Shown: positions 18,931 through 26,995 of the stretch, piece by piece | How positions within the stretch are numbered: the stretch's first letter is position 1 | Layout: each line of letters begins with the position of its first letter | NCBI GenBank assembly: GCA_009731375.1 | Contig: BJOX01000313.1 | Span: 80,867 to 108,187, forward strand | Source of the DNA: Paulinella micropora | Lineage: Eukaryota; Cercozoa; Imbricatea; Euglyphida | DNA: 27,321 nt | Direction: 5' to 3' | Made by a program: the position numbers and the translations under genes | The notes under the pieces: generated by a model | The model's database searches: none | What the model saw: the letters and a program-made list of their open reading frames with translations, nothing else | What the model was told of the DNA's origin: nothing

Positions 18931-19719
18931 CTAAGCAACCTCTTGTTTCCTTGAATTGTTCTTCTTTCTGCTCTCTATCCTACCTTCTAGCTCCAGGAGA
19001 GCTCGTCTGCCCGGCCCGGGCAAGGCGGCAATTGCTTGCAACTGTTGGGTTACGAATTCTTGCATCGCACCGTCCTTCGCCAGCTCTGCCCTGAAAGAAC
19101 CTTTTTCGAGTTCAACGAAGTCAGCGGTCTCCTTGGCGTCCCACTCGTAATTGACGAGCACTAGATCATGTTCCTCGAAATCTCTGCCTTCTATCGCCTG
19201 CAGGTAAAACCTATTAGTCTCGTCCACCACAATCCTGGCATTGACGTACTTGTCGGCAGTGGTGCCTAGCGCGCAGTGAGCGAGGAGACAGGTCGGGATT
19301 GGCTTTTTGGCGCCGATGATGCCCGCGTGGGGTGCGCCGGTGAGATTAGGCTGGCGGTAGTGTGGCACAAAATATTCCTCGCGGCTATCCCATCCCAACA
19401 TCCTGGTGTCTTGCTCGCGCGGCCAGAGTTCGGCGAGGCGCCTGCCTACGCCGGACATGCTGACGCCGTCCTCTTGCTTGCGGGCCTTTTCGTGTTTGCC
19501 CTTTCGTGGCCTCCTGCGAGGCCTCCGCGACGTTGCTTGCCCTTCCTGGCGTGGCTCTTCTTCTTCGTCCGGGGCGCTTGCGTCTCCCGGTCTTTTGGTC
19601 CTGTCCAGGATTGCCGGGAACTCCGCTATCACGAGGTTGTTGGAAGATCTGATTTTCTGTCTGGCGACCAGCGCAAAGTTGAAGGGGCGCCAGAACACTA
19701 CATAAAAAACTGGTCGCAA
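18931..19719 (-). CDS. SET-like protein, downstream frame (possible C-terminal half)
   Basis: The frame is open from 19749 to TAG at 18931-18933. No ATG occurs before 19458, yet the stretch before it is protein-like. Positions below count from 19719. FALVARQKIRSSNNLVIAEF (15-34) resembles the first strands of a SET domain (lysine methyltransferase fold). A charged low-complexity insert follows (about 45-85, acidic DEEEE then Arg/Lys-rich). LLAHCALG (145-152), VNAR (159-162) and LVLVNYEW (186-193) could stand for the Asn-His, Asn-Ala and final Tyr motifs. The match is weak and catalytic residues are uncertain. The frame overlaps the upstream gene's end by 22 nt at a T6 run, so this may be the second half of a single protein. 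Alternatively it starts at 19458 as a 175-aa protein. Confidence 0.5.
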   Translation of the reverse strand: MRPVFYVVFWRPFNFALVARQKIRSSNNLVIAEFPAILDRTKRPGDASAPDEEEEPRQEGQATSRRPRRRPRKGKHEKARKQEDGVSMSGVGRRLAELWPREQDTRMLGWDSREEYFVPHYRQPNLTGAPHAGIIGAKKPIPTCLLAHCALGTTADKYVNARIVVDETNRFYLQAIEGRDFEEHDLVLVNYEWDAKETADFVELEKGSFRAELAKDGAMQEFVTQQLQAIAALPGPGRRALLELEGRIESRKKNNSRKQEVA

Positions 19720-21356
19720 GACACTATCGTGCCTGACCGAGCGCTGTGGTCATACCAGCCCTTCTGGTCGTTGATCCAGAAGGTGTATTGCTGGCGTATT
19801 CTGTCTGGATCGAAATGCTCACAAATATTAACTAGCGGATGTATTTTGTTTTTAAAAGCTTCATCTATGCGCTTGTAAGCCTTGGTGTAAGAGTCTCGCG
19901 GGTCCCCCCGGGAAGCTTTCAAAGTGCTTATCTTTTTTTCTGTACCGTCTGGATAGGTTATTTGCCAACAGAGGGCCTGGCCGTAAATACGACAGAATGC
20001 AGACTTGTGCCTGTACAAACGGCTTTGCTTCCAGATGTCCAGGGCCAGCCCGAAGTTGCGCCCGCTCGCTATGCCAAGACCAGCCAGCCTTGTTCTTTCT
20101 TGGTCAGCACAGCGGAACGCGAATATTTCGAACTCGTCTACGATGCGTTGGAAATACTGCCCCGGCATGCACACCAGACACAAAAATGAATTGTCAAACA
20201 GCTCGTTTCGTGCCTGGTCAGTTCTTGGGGTTTCAAAGAACTCGAGGTCGCAGCACGAGACCTGTGCTAATTCCGCCGGTGAGAATTCCTCTAGCCCGTT
20301 CTCTTCGAAATGCACAAGCACGATCTTGCTGGTTCCACAAATCTCGGCCAGGGTTCGGATGTCGAGGTAGAGAGACGGGGCAAGCCCGGGCAGGAAACGT
20401 GTAGATTTGTGGACATGCGATTTCCTTGGCACTTGCGAGGACGCCGGCAAGGATGAGAACGGTGAGAACGGCCCGCGCGGCAGTGCCTGTCTTTGCTGCT
20501 TCTCTTCTCTGGCGTGGTCACAGCCGTAGTCCCAGAACAGTTGAGCACCCGAAACGAATCTGTCTCCTTTTCCGCTCGCACATAAAAGATAGGGGCGGGA
20601 CGATGCCGCAGGCCTCTCTAAATAATATCTACCGATTTCTTTCCTAAGCAGGGGGCCAGAAGCCGGCCGGCCGTGCAGAGCACGATTGCGTTTCTCGGCG
20701 TTAACCAGCTGGGCCGATCCTTTGTAGCGCATACCCGGGGGCAGATGGAAGACTATAGACTTGCCGGCCCTAGCATTAAATCTTTCCCAAGAACCATCAT
20801 GTACTGCCAAGACCCCTCCGAGTATTTCTGCTTGTAGTGCCTTGTATCCTTCCAGTAGTTCGCGTCCGTCGATTCTGTTGACCATGTCCCAGCTGATCCA
20901 GTGTGATGTAGGCGTTTCAGCAGCAACCCCGTTATACATGGGGGGGTCGCGGGACGGCTGTCCGTGAACAGGGATACCGAGGCCTCTAAGATGGCGTGAA
21001 ACGTCGCCGTCAAAGAACATCCCGCGATGGCGCTCGTTCTGCGAGAGAGGGAGCGTAGTAAACGCGCCAAAGTTTTCATGCTTGTCATCGACGGCTACGG
21101 CGAAGACAGTGTGTCCTAAGGTACCCCTCGCATCGCCTTTGAGGTTAGGGTCCCCTTTGGTAGGCCAGCCTCTAGGCTGCGCTAGGCAAGCGCCACACGC
21201 GGGCACCGGCCGCCAGAGCTGTATCCGGTCCGGGGCGTGCGTCAACATTCCTCTCGCCAATTCACTGCTTGCGCAGACCCCGCAGGTAAAGCTATGTTTT
21301 TCTTCCTCTGCTGTCAACCGACGAGCCCCGTGCACCCAAGGCGCTGGGATCTCCAT
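19698..21356 (-). CDS. 552-aa zinc-finger/SET-like protein
   Basis: ATG at 21356 (MEIPAPWVHGARR) opens 552 codons to TAG at 19698. Two CxxC pairs at residues 25-28 and 54-57 (CGVC, CGAC) make a likely zinc site. Residues of about 95-280 have a SET-like layout: FGAFTTLPLSQNERHRGMFF at the start, YKGSAQLVNA (211-220) where the Asn-rich knot would be, and DRFVSGAQLFWDYG (265-278), close to the 'aGeELfwdYG' end of SET domains. SET enzymes methylate protein lysines, often histones, using S-adenosylmethionine. The resemblance is clear only at that last motif. The second half (about 300-552) looks globular and helical, without a known motif. The final codons read TTT TTT ATG TAG, and the next frame continues coding. 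No signal peptide is present; a nuclear role is inferred. Confidence 0.6.
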   Translation of the reverse strand: MEIPAPWVHGARRLTAEEEKHSFTCGVCASSELARGMLTHAPDRIQLWRPVPACGACLAQPRGWPTKGDPNLKGDARGTLGHTVFAVAVDDKHENFGAFTTLPLSQNERHRGMFFDGDVSRHLRGLGIPVHGQPSRDPPMYNGVAAETPTSHWISWDMVNRIDGRELLEGYKALQAEILGGVLAVHDGSWERFNARAGKSIVFHLPPGMRYKGSAQLVNAEKRNRALHGRPASGPLLRKEIGRYYLERPAASSRPYLLCASGKGDRFVSGAQLFWDYGCDHAREEKQQRQALPRGPFSPFSSLPASSQVPRKSHVHKSTRFLPGLAPSLYLDIRTLAEICGTSKIVLVHFEENGLEEFSPAELAQVSCCDLEFFETPRTDQARNELFDNSFLCLVCMPGQYFQRIVDEFEIFAFRCADQERTRLAGLGIASGRNFGLALDIWKQSRLYRHKSAFCRIYGQALCWQITYPDGTEKKISTLKASRGDPRDSYTKAYKRIDEAFKNKIHPLVNICEHFDPDRIRQQYTFWINDQKGWYDHSARSGTIVSCDQFFM

Positions 21357-21854
21357 GACAAAAAGAAGTACGTCGACCGTGCGGTCTGCTTCTCTTTTTG
21401 GCTTTTTTAGTTTCAGGGTTTAGCAGGAGGGTTTGGAGGAGAAAATGCTTTCTTAAGACGTCGGCCCGCAGACGGCTTTTCTTTGCTTGCTATCAAGCCC
21501 CTTTTCTTTAATTTTTGCTGCACGCGGGTTTATTACACGTTTGTTGTTCCAATCCCTCTCTTTCTTTTTACAACATGAAAGAAGGGCTGTCGGCAGAAAA
21601 GTACAGGAAAGAAGAAACCATTTTGTTGCTCCCTCCCCTCTCTCCCCCGCCCCTTCCCCAAGTTTTGTCCTTTTCTTTCTTGCTGTTCCGCAACAGGACC
21701 CGAAAAAAACTTGGGGACACGAAAGGAAAAGATAATAAGAAGAAGAAGAATACGACAAGAAAACATTTTTGGTTAGGAAATTTGCTGGGACGTCCAAACC
21801 ACCCCCCCCCCCCCCCCCCCCCCCTTTTCCGGGGATGCTGAGCCACTAATTTTC
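21357..21854. other. Divergent spacer with poly-C tract
   Basis: About 500 nt between the minus-strand SET-like gene and the plus-strand mucin-like gene, so both promoters should be here. It contains a C23 run at 21802-21824, GAA repeats near 21740 and pyrimidine-rich stretches. An inverted TGCTGAGCC/TGCTCAGCC pair lies at 21837-21864, over the start codon of the mucin-like gene. Frames on both strands are low-complexity and look noncoding. No convincing TATA box stands out. Confidence 0.55.
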
Positions 21855-21892
21855 ATGCTCAGCCATTCATTTTTTCTTGGAGCTTTCTCAGC

Positions 21893-21902
21893 NNNNNNNN
21901 NN
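21893..21902. other. Assembly gap, 10 N
   Basis: A placeholder directly after the signal-peptide codons of the mucin-like gene. The frame is open on both sides, and the sequence between signal peptide and stalk may be partly missing. Confidence 0.95.
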
Positions 21903-22130
21903 GGTACCAATTTAGATGACAATAGCAGCAATTCCACGGCAGGGGCTCAAGCTGGTACACGACCGCCAGGTATTACTCTGCCCAAATTTATAAGCGGGTC
22001 GCCCGGCAAGCCCGCTACAGACTCTCCCTCAGTTACTGCATCGCCCTCGACCACCCGTTCTCCTACGGCCAGCCCCCCCGCCACCGCCTCGGGCTCAGAC
22101 AGTCGCTCAGCAACCCGCTCCGCGACCCCC

Positions 22131-22336
22131 TCGGGCTCAGACAGTCGCTCCGCGACCCGCTCCGTGACCGGCAGCCCCTCCGCCACCACCTCGGGCTCAG
22201 ACAGTCGCTCCGCGACCCGCTTCGTGACCGGCAGCCCCTCTGCCACCACCTCGGGCTCAGACAGTCGCTCCGCGACCCGCTCCGTGACCGGCAGCCCCTC
22301 CGCCACCACCTCGGGCTCAGACAGTCGCTCCGCGAC
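22131..22336 (+). repeat. 60-bp coding tandem repeat (20-residue mucin unit)
   Basis: Units at 22131-22190, 22191-22250 and 22251-22310 plus a partial fourth to about 22336. Units 1 and 3 are identical; unit 2 differs by two substitutions. Each encodes 20 residues of the type SGSDSRSATRSVTGSPSATT. Shorter, more diverged versions flank the block from about 22030 to 22540. The period keeps the frame. Such repeats vary in number between alleles and carry O-glycosylation sites. Confidence 0.9.
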
Positions 22337-23758
22337 TTCTAGCTCCTCCGTAGCTTCAGCAACCCGTTCCCCAACAGCCAGTTCCTCTCTCTTTGTAAAC
22401 GACTCGGCCTCAAACACACGTTCCAGTACCGCCAGCTCCTCCGCCACCGCCTCGGGCTCAGACACTCGTTCTCCGACCGCCAGTCCCTCCGCCACTACCT
22501 CGGGCACTCGTTCTCCTACCGCCAGCCCCTCTCTCTCCGTAGCCTCCTCGATGATGCCCGTCGGCCCAGTGATCAGGCGCGACCTATCCGGGCTCGGGCT
22601 GGCTCTGTCCCCGGGCGGCCAGCCCGAGCCTGTCCTGCGCGTAGTGGTCGCCGCCAACGATCTCCTGCAGCGGGAGCCCACGGACCTGATTTACGAGGAA
22701 CTGCAACTCCTGTATCTAGAAGACCACTGTCGCACAGGCGGGATCTTACCGGCGGGCCCCTTTCCCTCGGCCCTGTCCTCAAATGGCTCCCTGTCAGCCT
22801 CGCTGCTCGGGCTCGACTTTTTGTACCGCGTCGCTCTGCCAACTCACGCGCCTCCAGGACGGACGGCAGTACTTGGGGGGCCAGCTGTGGCTGCAGCGCA
22901 CACGCACGCTCTCATGGCTAGGGCTGCAACGGAATCAGACCGCGCGGCTGCCACTAGAATTCAAACTCCAGTTACAGAACCAGTTGCTACTCGCGGCTGG
23001 CAACGTCTCGCAACAAAACTGCACTGACCTGACAACATGGCTGCCCTGCAACGCTACCGACGCCAAGGTCGTCAGGCTACTGCTCTTGCCCGGGGGTGCA
23101 CGTCGTCGGCGGCTCGCCTCCTCGGCGCCACGAATTTCGCTCGAATTCAGCCTGCGTGCTCCGCTGGTGGGGCTCGAGTGGCAGAGCGCCGAGGCAGACT
23201 GCAGTGAAGTTGGGAAAGAAAGCTGGCTCTGCGGGCTGGCTGCCCCGTCGCAGCACACCCGCGCGGACCTGTACGCGGTCAACGGCGGACGGCGGTTGCG
23301 GCTCGAGACCATCGAGTTCAGCCTGGAACTGCCGGCACTACCGGGGCCGGCAGACGGGCTGTTCGCGGGCACCACGGCCCCCCCGCCAGCGCGTGGCTGC
23401 CCTTGCCTAGCTGTCGTCCTTCTGCCGTGCCTGGGCCTCTTGTTGCTGGCCTGGCTCGTCTACAATCGCAAGAAGAGGAGAGACAGTTCTGCACGCACTT
23501 TCGCGGAGAGCGGCCCCCCACACACCGAGACGGAAAGGAACAGTTCGTCTAAAACTCTCTCTCCCCCCCTCCACCTTTGGCCCGTTTCCCCCCCCCGGGC
23601 CGTCCCCCAACTCGGCCCGTTCCGCCGGTACCTTTGTTTTTAAATCGGTTGTTGGGCGGCGTGGGGGGTGGGCACGAAAAAAAAAGAATAAGTGCCTATT
23701 CTCTTTGTTGTGGTTGTTGTAGCAAAAAAAGGTTAAACAGTATCTACACACACAGAAA

Positions 23759-24634
23759 ATGCAATTAGGCGCTGCCAAAAGCTTGTCTGCCCAGCGTCGG
23801 TCGACGTTGTGGGCCCAGTACCCCTACCAATTAGCTGCGTCATTTGATTTCCTACCCGGGGTTCAGATTAAGGTCAACCTAACAGAACCAGACTTACAAA
23901 ACTTGTGCACCTTTGTCAGTGAGCAGTTGGAGTTGAAACCGGTGGAGTTTGTTAAGAACAACAAGGATTACAAGGAGTTTGTCAGGTGGGTAAACAGATC
24001 TTATAATCCGTGCGAATGCAGAAACTATAGAATGCTGAAGACATTGATTGAAATCAAGTTGCCTGAAGTGACGCTGGGCCAGACACAAGCCCCGATACTT
24101 GGCTTGTCGATAGCGGTGATGGTGGCCGGGTGGCGCTGGTTCTGCGACCACGTTGCTTTGTATTCGGCCGCCATAGAGCCCCGGCCTGGTAGTGCACAGG
24201 CCAACCAAAGTCTCGTGACGGTCATTTGTTTGTACAGAAACCTGAGCCAAAGCCTACTAGCACTGTCGCAGGCACTTCCTGTGACGATGGACCCCGCTGT
24301 CTTCATGCAATGCTACAAGTTCTACCAAGAAAGCCTGCTGTGCCTGCCCACAATCACGCGCCAGCACGCGTACACAATAGTGCAACAGGAGCAGTTTTCG
24401 TTGGTGTCTGTGTGGCTGTTGTTCCAGAAGACTTTGACGATGCAGGAGTGGGAGCGCTACGCAAACAGAGTGTTGCGGTGCTTGCAAGAAAAGAGCCCCA
24501 TGAGCCAGTGGCCGTTATGGGCCACGGGTTGTTCGACCTGGTTGGAGCTAGAGGCCGCGGCCGCCACGAACAGATTCCTGACTATTGTAAAAACTGTCAA
24601 AGGCGGGTTAGTGATCACGCCTATCCAAAAATAA
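23759..24634 (+). CDS. Intact 291-aa protein, function unknown
   Basis: ATG at 23759, after an A-rich leader, opens 291 codons to a TAA at 24632-24634 that is part of AATAAA. Unlike its neighbours it is only moderately GC-rich. The protein looks largely helical: residues 45-82 (LQNLCTFVSEQLELKPVEF onward), a CEC pair at 85-87, a hydrophobic stretch LGLSIAVMVAGWRWF (114-128), and helices in 150-200 and 215-265. The hydrophobic stretch is short and interrupted by Trp/Arg, so a membrane span is doubtful. No signal peptide or known motif is seen. The next gene starts 15 nt after the stop on the same strand, implying that its promoter lies within this coding region or that both are read from one transcript. 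Confidence 0.7.
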   Translation: MQLGAAKSLSAQRRSTLWAQYPYQLAASFDFLPGVQIKVNLTEPDLQNLCTFVSEQLELKPVEFVKNNKDYKEFVRWVNRSYNPCECRNYRMLKTLIEIKLPEVTLGQTQAPILGLSIAVMVAGWRWFCDHVALYSAAIEPRPGSAQANQSLVTVICLYRNLSQSLLALSQALPVTMDPAVFMQCYKFYQESLLCLPTITRQHAYTIVQQEQFSLVSVWLLFQKTLTMQEWERYANRVLRCLQEKSPMSQWPLWATGCSTWLELEAAAATNRFLTIVKTVKGGLVITPIQK

Positions 24635-24635
24635 A
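24630..24635 (+). promoter_or_regulatory. AATAAA overlapping the stop codon
   Basis: AATAAA contains the TAA stop of the 291-aa gene. If used, cleavage would fall inside the 5' part of the next gene, which starts at 24650, so the two mRNAs would overlap. Confidence 0.6.
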
Positions 24636-24649
24636 CTTCCAGCCAGCAC

Positions 24650-25339
24650 ATGACCGCTTCGATAGTAGGCAGGCTGGCGTCAAAGCAATTTCTTGACAGC
24701 CCTACCTTCCCGGCATTTGCCTGTTCCCAGGGCAGCAGATCGCCGCGTATCGGGCTTGACAACCTTTTCCGACACTCGGCGGACGATTTTGCACAGACAG
24801 AATTACAAACGCTGTCAGCGGAAGAAAGCCTAGAAGCCCTGCTGTCCTGCCTGTGCGTGTACGCATTGCTACGCATTTTTCTGGGCTTGCCTTTCTCCAC
24901 TCTATCTTTGGATCACTCTCGCGGGCCTTCGTGCTTTCCGTCTGTCCTGGGCCCCCCTGCACCGGCCGCGCCGGATGCAGGCACGCTTGCAGCTTCGGCC
25001 AGAACTACTTTCTTGGCGCCCCTCCCTTGGGATAAACAGGGTTTCCCAAGCACTGTGTCTTCTCCACCGGCGCCGCCCGGCCCTGCACAAAACTCTCGAT
25101 TGCAGCGCTCAGCAACGCACAATGATTGGGTTCAGCACACGCCTCCTCAGGCAGACCTGCCTGAAAATTTCCTGATCTCTCCTCCTGGGTCCCCAAAACG
25201 CCCTCTTGTTCAGTCATCCAGCACTAGGGAGAATCTTGCGAGGCCTGTTGTCGTGCATTATCAGAAGCGTCAACGGGTCACAGTGCCCCAAACGTTGGTG
25301 CTTACAAACGACGGCTTACACGCGACAAATCGTCAGTAA
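24650..25339 (+). CDS. 229-aa protein with one hydrophobic segment and a Pro-rich tail
   Basis: ATG at 24650 opens 229 codons to TAA at 25337-25339. Residues 61-87 contain a hydrophobic segment (LLSCLCVYALLRIFLGLPF) that could be a single membrane span. The N-terminal 60 residues are polar with no signal peptide. From about 95 onward the chain is rich in Pro, Ala, Ser and Gln (for example APAAPDAGTLAASA) and likely disordered, ending in basic VVVHYQKRQRVTVPQTLVL. An SPPGSPKRPL stretch looks like a proline-directed kinase site. No family is recognised. AATAAA at 25350 follows the stop closely. It probably belongs to a tightly packed pair with the gene before it. Confidence 0.6.
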   Translation: MTASIVGRLASKQFLDSPTFPAFACSQGSRSPRIGLDNLFRHSADDFAQTELQTLSAEESLEALLSCLCVYALLRIFLGLPFSTLSLDHSRGPSCFPSVLGPPAPAAPDAGTLAASARTTFLAPLPWDKQGFPSTVSSPPAPPGPAQNSRLQRSATHNDWVQHTPPQADLPENFLISPPGSPKRPLVQSSSTRENLARPVVVHYQKRQRVTVPQTLVLTNDGLHATNRQ

Positions 25340-25957
25340 ATATCAAACAAATAAAAAAAAACATAAAATTTGAAAAAAACACTAGAGCAAGGAAGCGCGA
25401 GGGCGCGGTGCATGCCCCCCCCCCCNNNNNNNNNNNNNNNNNNNNNNNNNNNNNNNNNNNNNNNNNNNNNNNNNNNNNNNNNNNNNNNNNNNNNNNNNNN
25501 NNNNNNNNNNNNNNNNNNNNNNNNNNNNNNNNNNNNNNNNNNNNNNNNNNNNNNNNNNNNNNNNNNNNNNNNNNNNNNNNNNNNNNNNNNNNNNNNNNNN
25601 NNNNNNNNNNNNNNNNNNNNNNNNNNNNNNNNNNNNNNNNNNNNNNNNNNNNNNNNNNNNNNNNNNNNNNNNNNNNNNNNNNNNNNNNNNNNNNNNNNNN
25701 NNNNNNNNNNNNNNNNNNNNNNNNNNNNNNNNNNNNNNNNNNNNNNNNNNNNNNNNNNNNNNNNNNNNNNNNNNNNNNNNNNNNNNNNNNNNNNNNNNNN
25801 NNNNNNNNNNNNNNNNNNNNNNNNNNNNNNNNNNNNNNNNNNNNNNNNNNNNNNNNNNNNNNNNNNNNNNNNNNNNNNNNNNNNNNNNNNNNNNNNNNNN
25901 NNNNNNNNNNNNNNNNNNNNNNNNNNNNNNNNNNNNNNNNNNNNNNNNNNNNNNNNN
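25340..25957. other. Spacer and assembly gap (532 N) bordered by poly-C
   Basis: About 75 nt of A-rich 3' flank, then GC-rich sequence and a C11 run (25415-25425) that goes directly into N (25426-25957). The gap hides the 5' end of the multi-pass membrane protein gene. Nothing else can be said about its content. Confidence 0.9.
25350..25355 (+). promoter_or_regulatory. AATAAA poly(A) signal
   Basis: AATAAA, followed by an A-rich run, starts 11 nt after the stop of the 229-aa gene; again a very short 3' end. Confidence 0.6.
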
Positions 25958-25958
25958 G

Positions 25959-26995
25959 GCTCATTGCCGCGTGGGCTCGGCGCTGTGCCTGTTCTGGCTG
26001 TCTAGGCTAGAGTGCAAGGTTCTGGCGGGGCCGTCGCGCGGGTGGCGCGTCGCGAACGGCGCCGCGCTTACCTTTGTGCCGCTCACCACCGGCGCCTGCC
26101 TGGCCTACCTGCCCGTGGACCAGGCGCTGGTCTTGTTGTGCGTGGCCGCGCAGGCGGCGGTGTGGCTCTGGTGCCTGCTGCTGTCGGCCCTGCGCCTGCT
26201 GGTGCCCCCGCGCGCGGTTGTGTGTCTCTGGTGCGTGAGCCTAGCCCAGCTCGTAGCCGCCGCCGCTTCCGTGCTGGCGGCGGGCTTCCACGCCGAGGCC
26301 TCTATTGTTCTGTACTTGAGCACGGCGGCCCTGGCCGCGTGGAGCGGCGCACGGCTGAAGCCGCTGCCCGAAAACCTGGATCTACAACCGCTGCGCCGGC
26401 GGGGCGCGGCGGCCGAGCGCGAAGTTCTGGTCGGTCTGGACGANNNNNNNNNNACTGCGCCGGCGGGTCGCGTCGGCCGAGCGCGAAGTTCTGGTCGGTC
26501 TGGACGAGAAGCGCGGCCGGGCGCGTGACGAGTTCTTGGCGCGGGCCGAGGCGTGGGCGGCGGCGCTGAACGCGTCGATCGAGCACGAGGCCGGCGGGCT
26601 GGTCTCGCCCGTTCTGGTAGGCACGTCGCTTGACGAGGCCGGCTGCCACCGCGCGCTGGCCGATGCGCAGCTGCGCAACGCGCTGGACCTGCTAGGGGCG
26701 CTCGGCCGCCACGAAGCTGTCGCGGGCACGGTGTGCGGCCTGGAAGACAACAACCGTTTGCAGCGGATAGCGTACCGGGACACTTTGCTGGACACCGACG
26801 GCCCCTGCGCGCGCTGGGCGGCGCTCAAGTGTACGGCCTGGACCGCGGAAGAACTGGTCGTGCCCCTGTCCGTGCTGTGCCACGGCATCCGGTCGGAGCT
26901 GTCGTTGCTAGAGCTCATGTGGTTCGCACAAGGTCTTTTTTTTTTGTTTGCAGTCTTGTTTTTTTGTTGTTACTCCGGACTCTCTCCTTTTCTAG
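25959..26995 (+). CDS. Multi-pass membrane protein with hydrophilic C-terminal domain, 5' end in a gap
   Basis: The frame is open from the gap edge. Four to five hydrophobic segments follow in the first 130 visible residues: about 25968-26020, 26064-26110, 26123-26200 (ALVLLCVAAQAAVWLWCLLL), 26215-26283 and 26300-26340. A charged helix then leads into a 10-N gap (26444-26453), and about 150 hydrophilic residues follow, with an NAS site and several cysteines. The frame beyond 26936 has no stop before 27256 and would cross the convergent gene. A 1-nt change in the T10 run at 26936-26945 would instead end it at TAG 26993-26995, within the same CTAG as the opposite gene's stop. It recalls a viral multi-pass or receptor-like protein, but I recognise no family. 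Confidence 0.55.
26391..26507 (+). repeat. 53-bp direct repeat flanking a 10-N gap
   Basis: Positions 26391-26443 and 26455-26507 match at 51 of 53 bases and encode the same peptide (AEREVLVGLD) on both sides of the N-run. The likeliest explanation is two contig ends that overlap but were joined with a placeholder. The two mismatches could be end-of-read errors. A true in-frame duplication is possible. Confidence 0.85.

Larger units (their letters stand above)
21855..23643 (+). pseudogene. Mucin-like type I membrane glycoprotein, one frameshift
   Basis: ATG at 21855 begins MLSHSFFLGAFSA, a plausible signal peptide start, cut by a 10-N gap (21893-21902). Then come a Ser/Thr/Pro-rich mucin-like stalk (about 22015-22550) with 20-residue repeats, a globular ectodomain with NxT/NxS sites and a few cysteines, and one membrane helix (CLAVVLLPCLGLLLLAWLVY, about 23403-23462). 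The helix is followed by the stop-transfer RKKRRD and a 55-60-residue Ser/Pro-rich cytoplasmic tail ending in TAA at 23641-23643. The ectodomain passes from one frame to another between about 22835 and 22860; both frames are clearly coding on their sides. The layout fits a heavily O-glycosylated envelope or cell-surface protein. No family is recognised. The frameshift may be an inactivating lesion or an assembly indel. Confidence 0.7.

Noticed and set aside
19276-20404. Plus-strand frames opposite the SET-like genes
   Set aside because: Shadow frames in moderately GC-rich coding sequence; the minus-strand frame is longer, starts with ATG and has motifs.
21947-22681. 244-codon Glu/Val-rich minus-strand frame
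   Set aside because: It is the antisense of the Ser/Thr repeat region. The plus strand has the signal-like start and the continuous membrane-protein layout.
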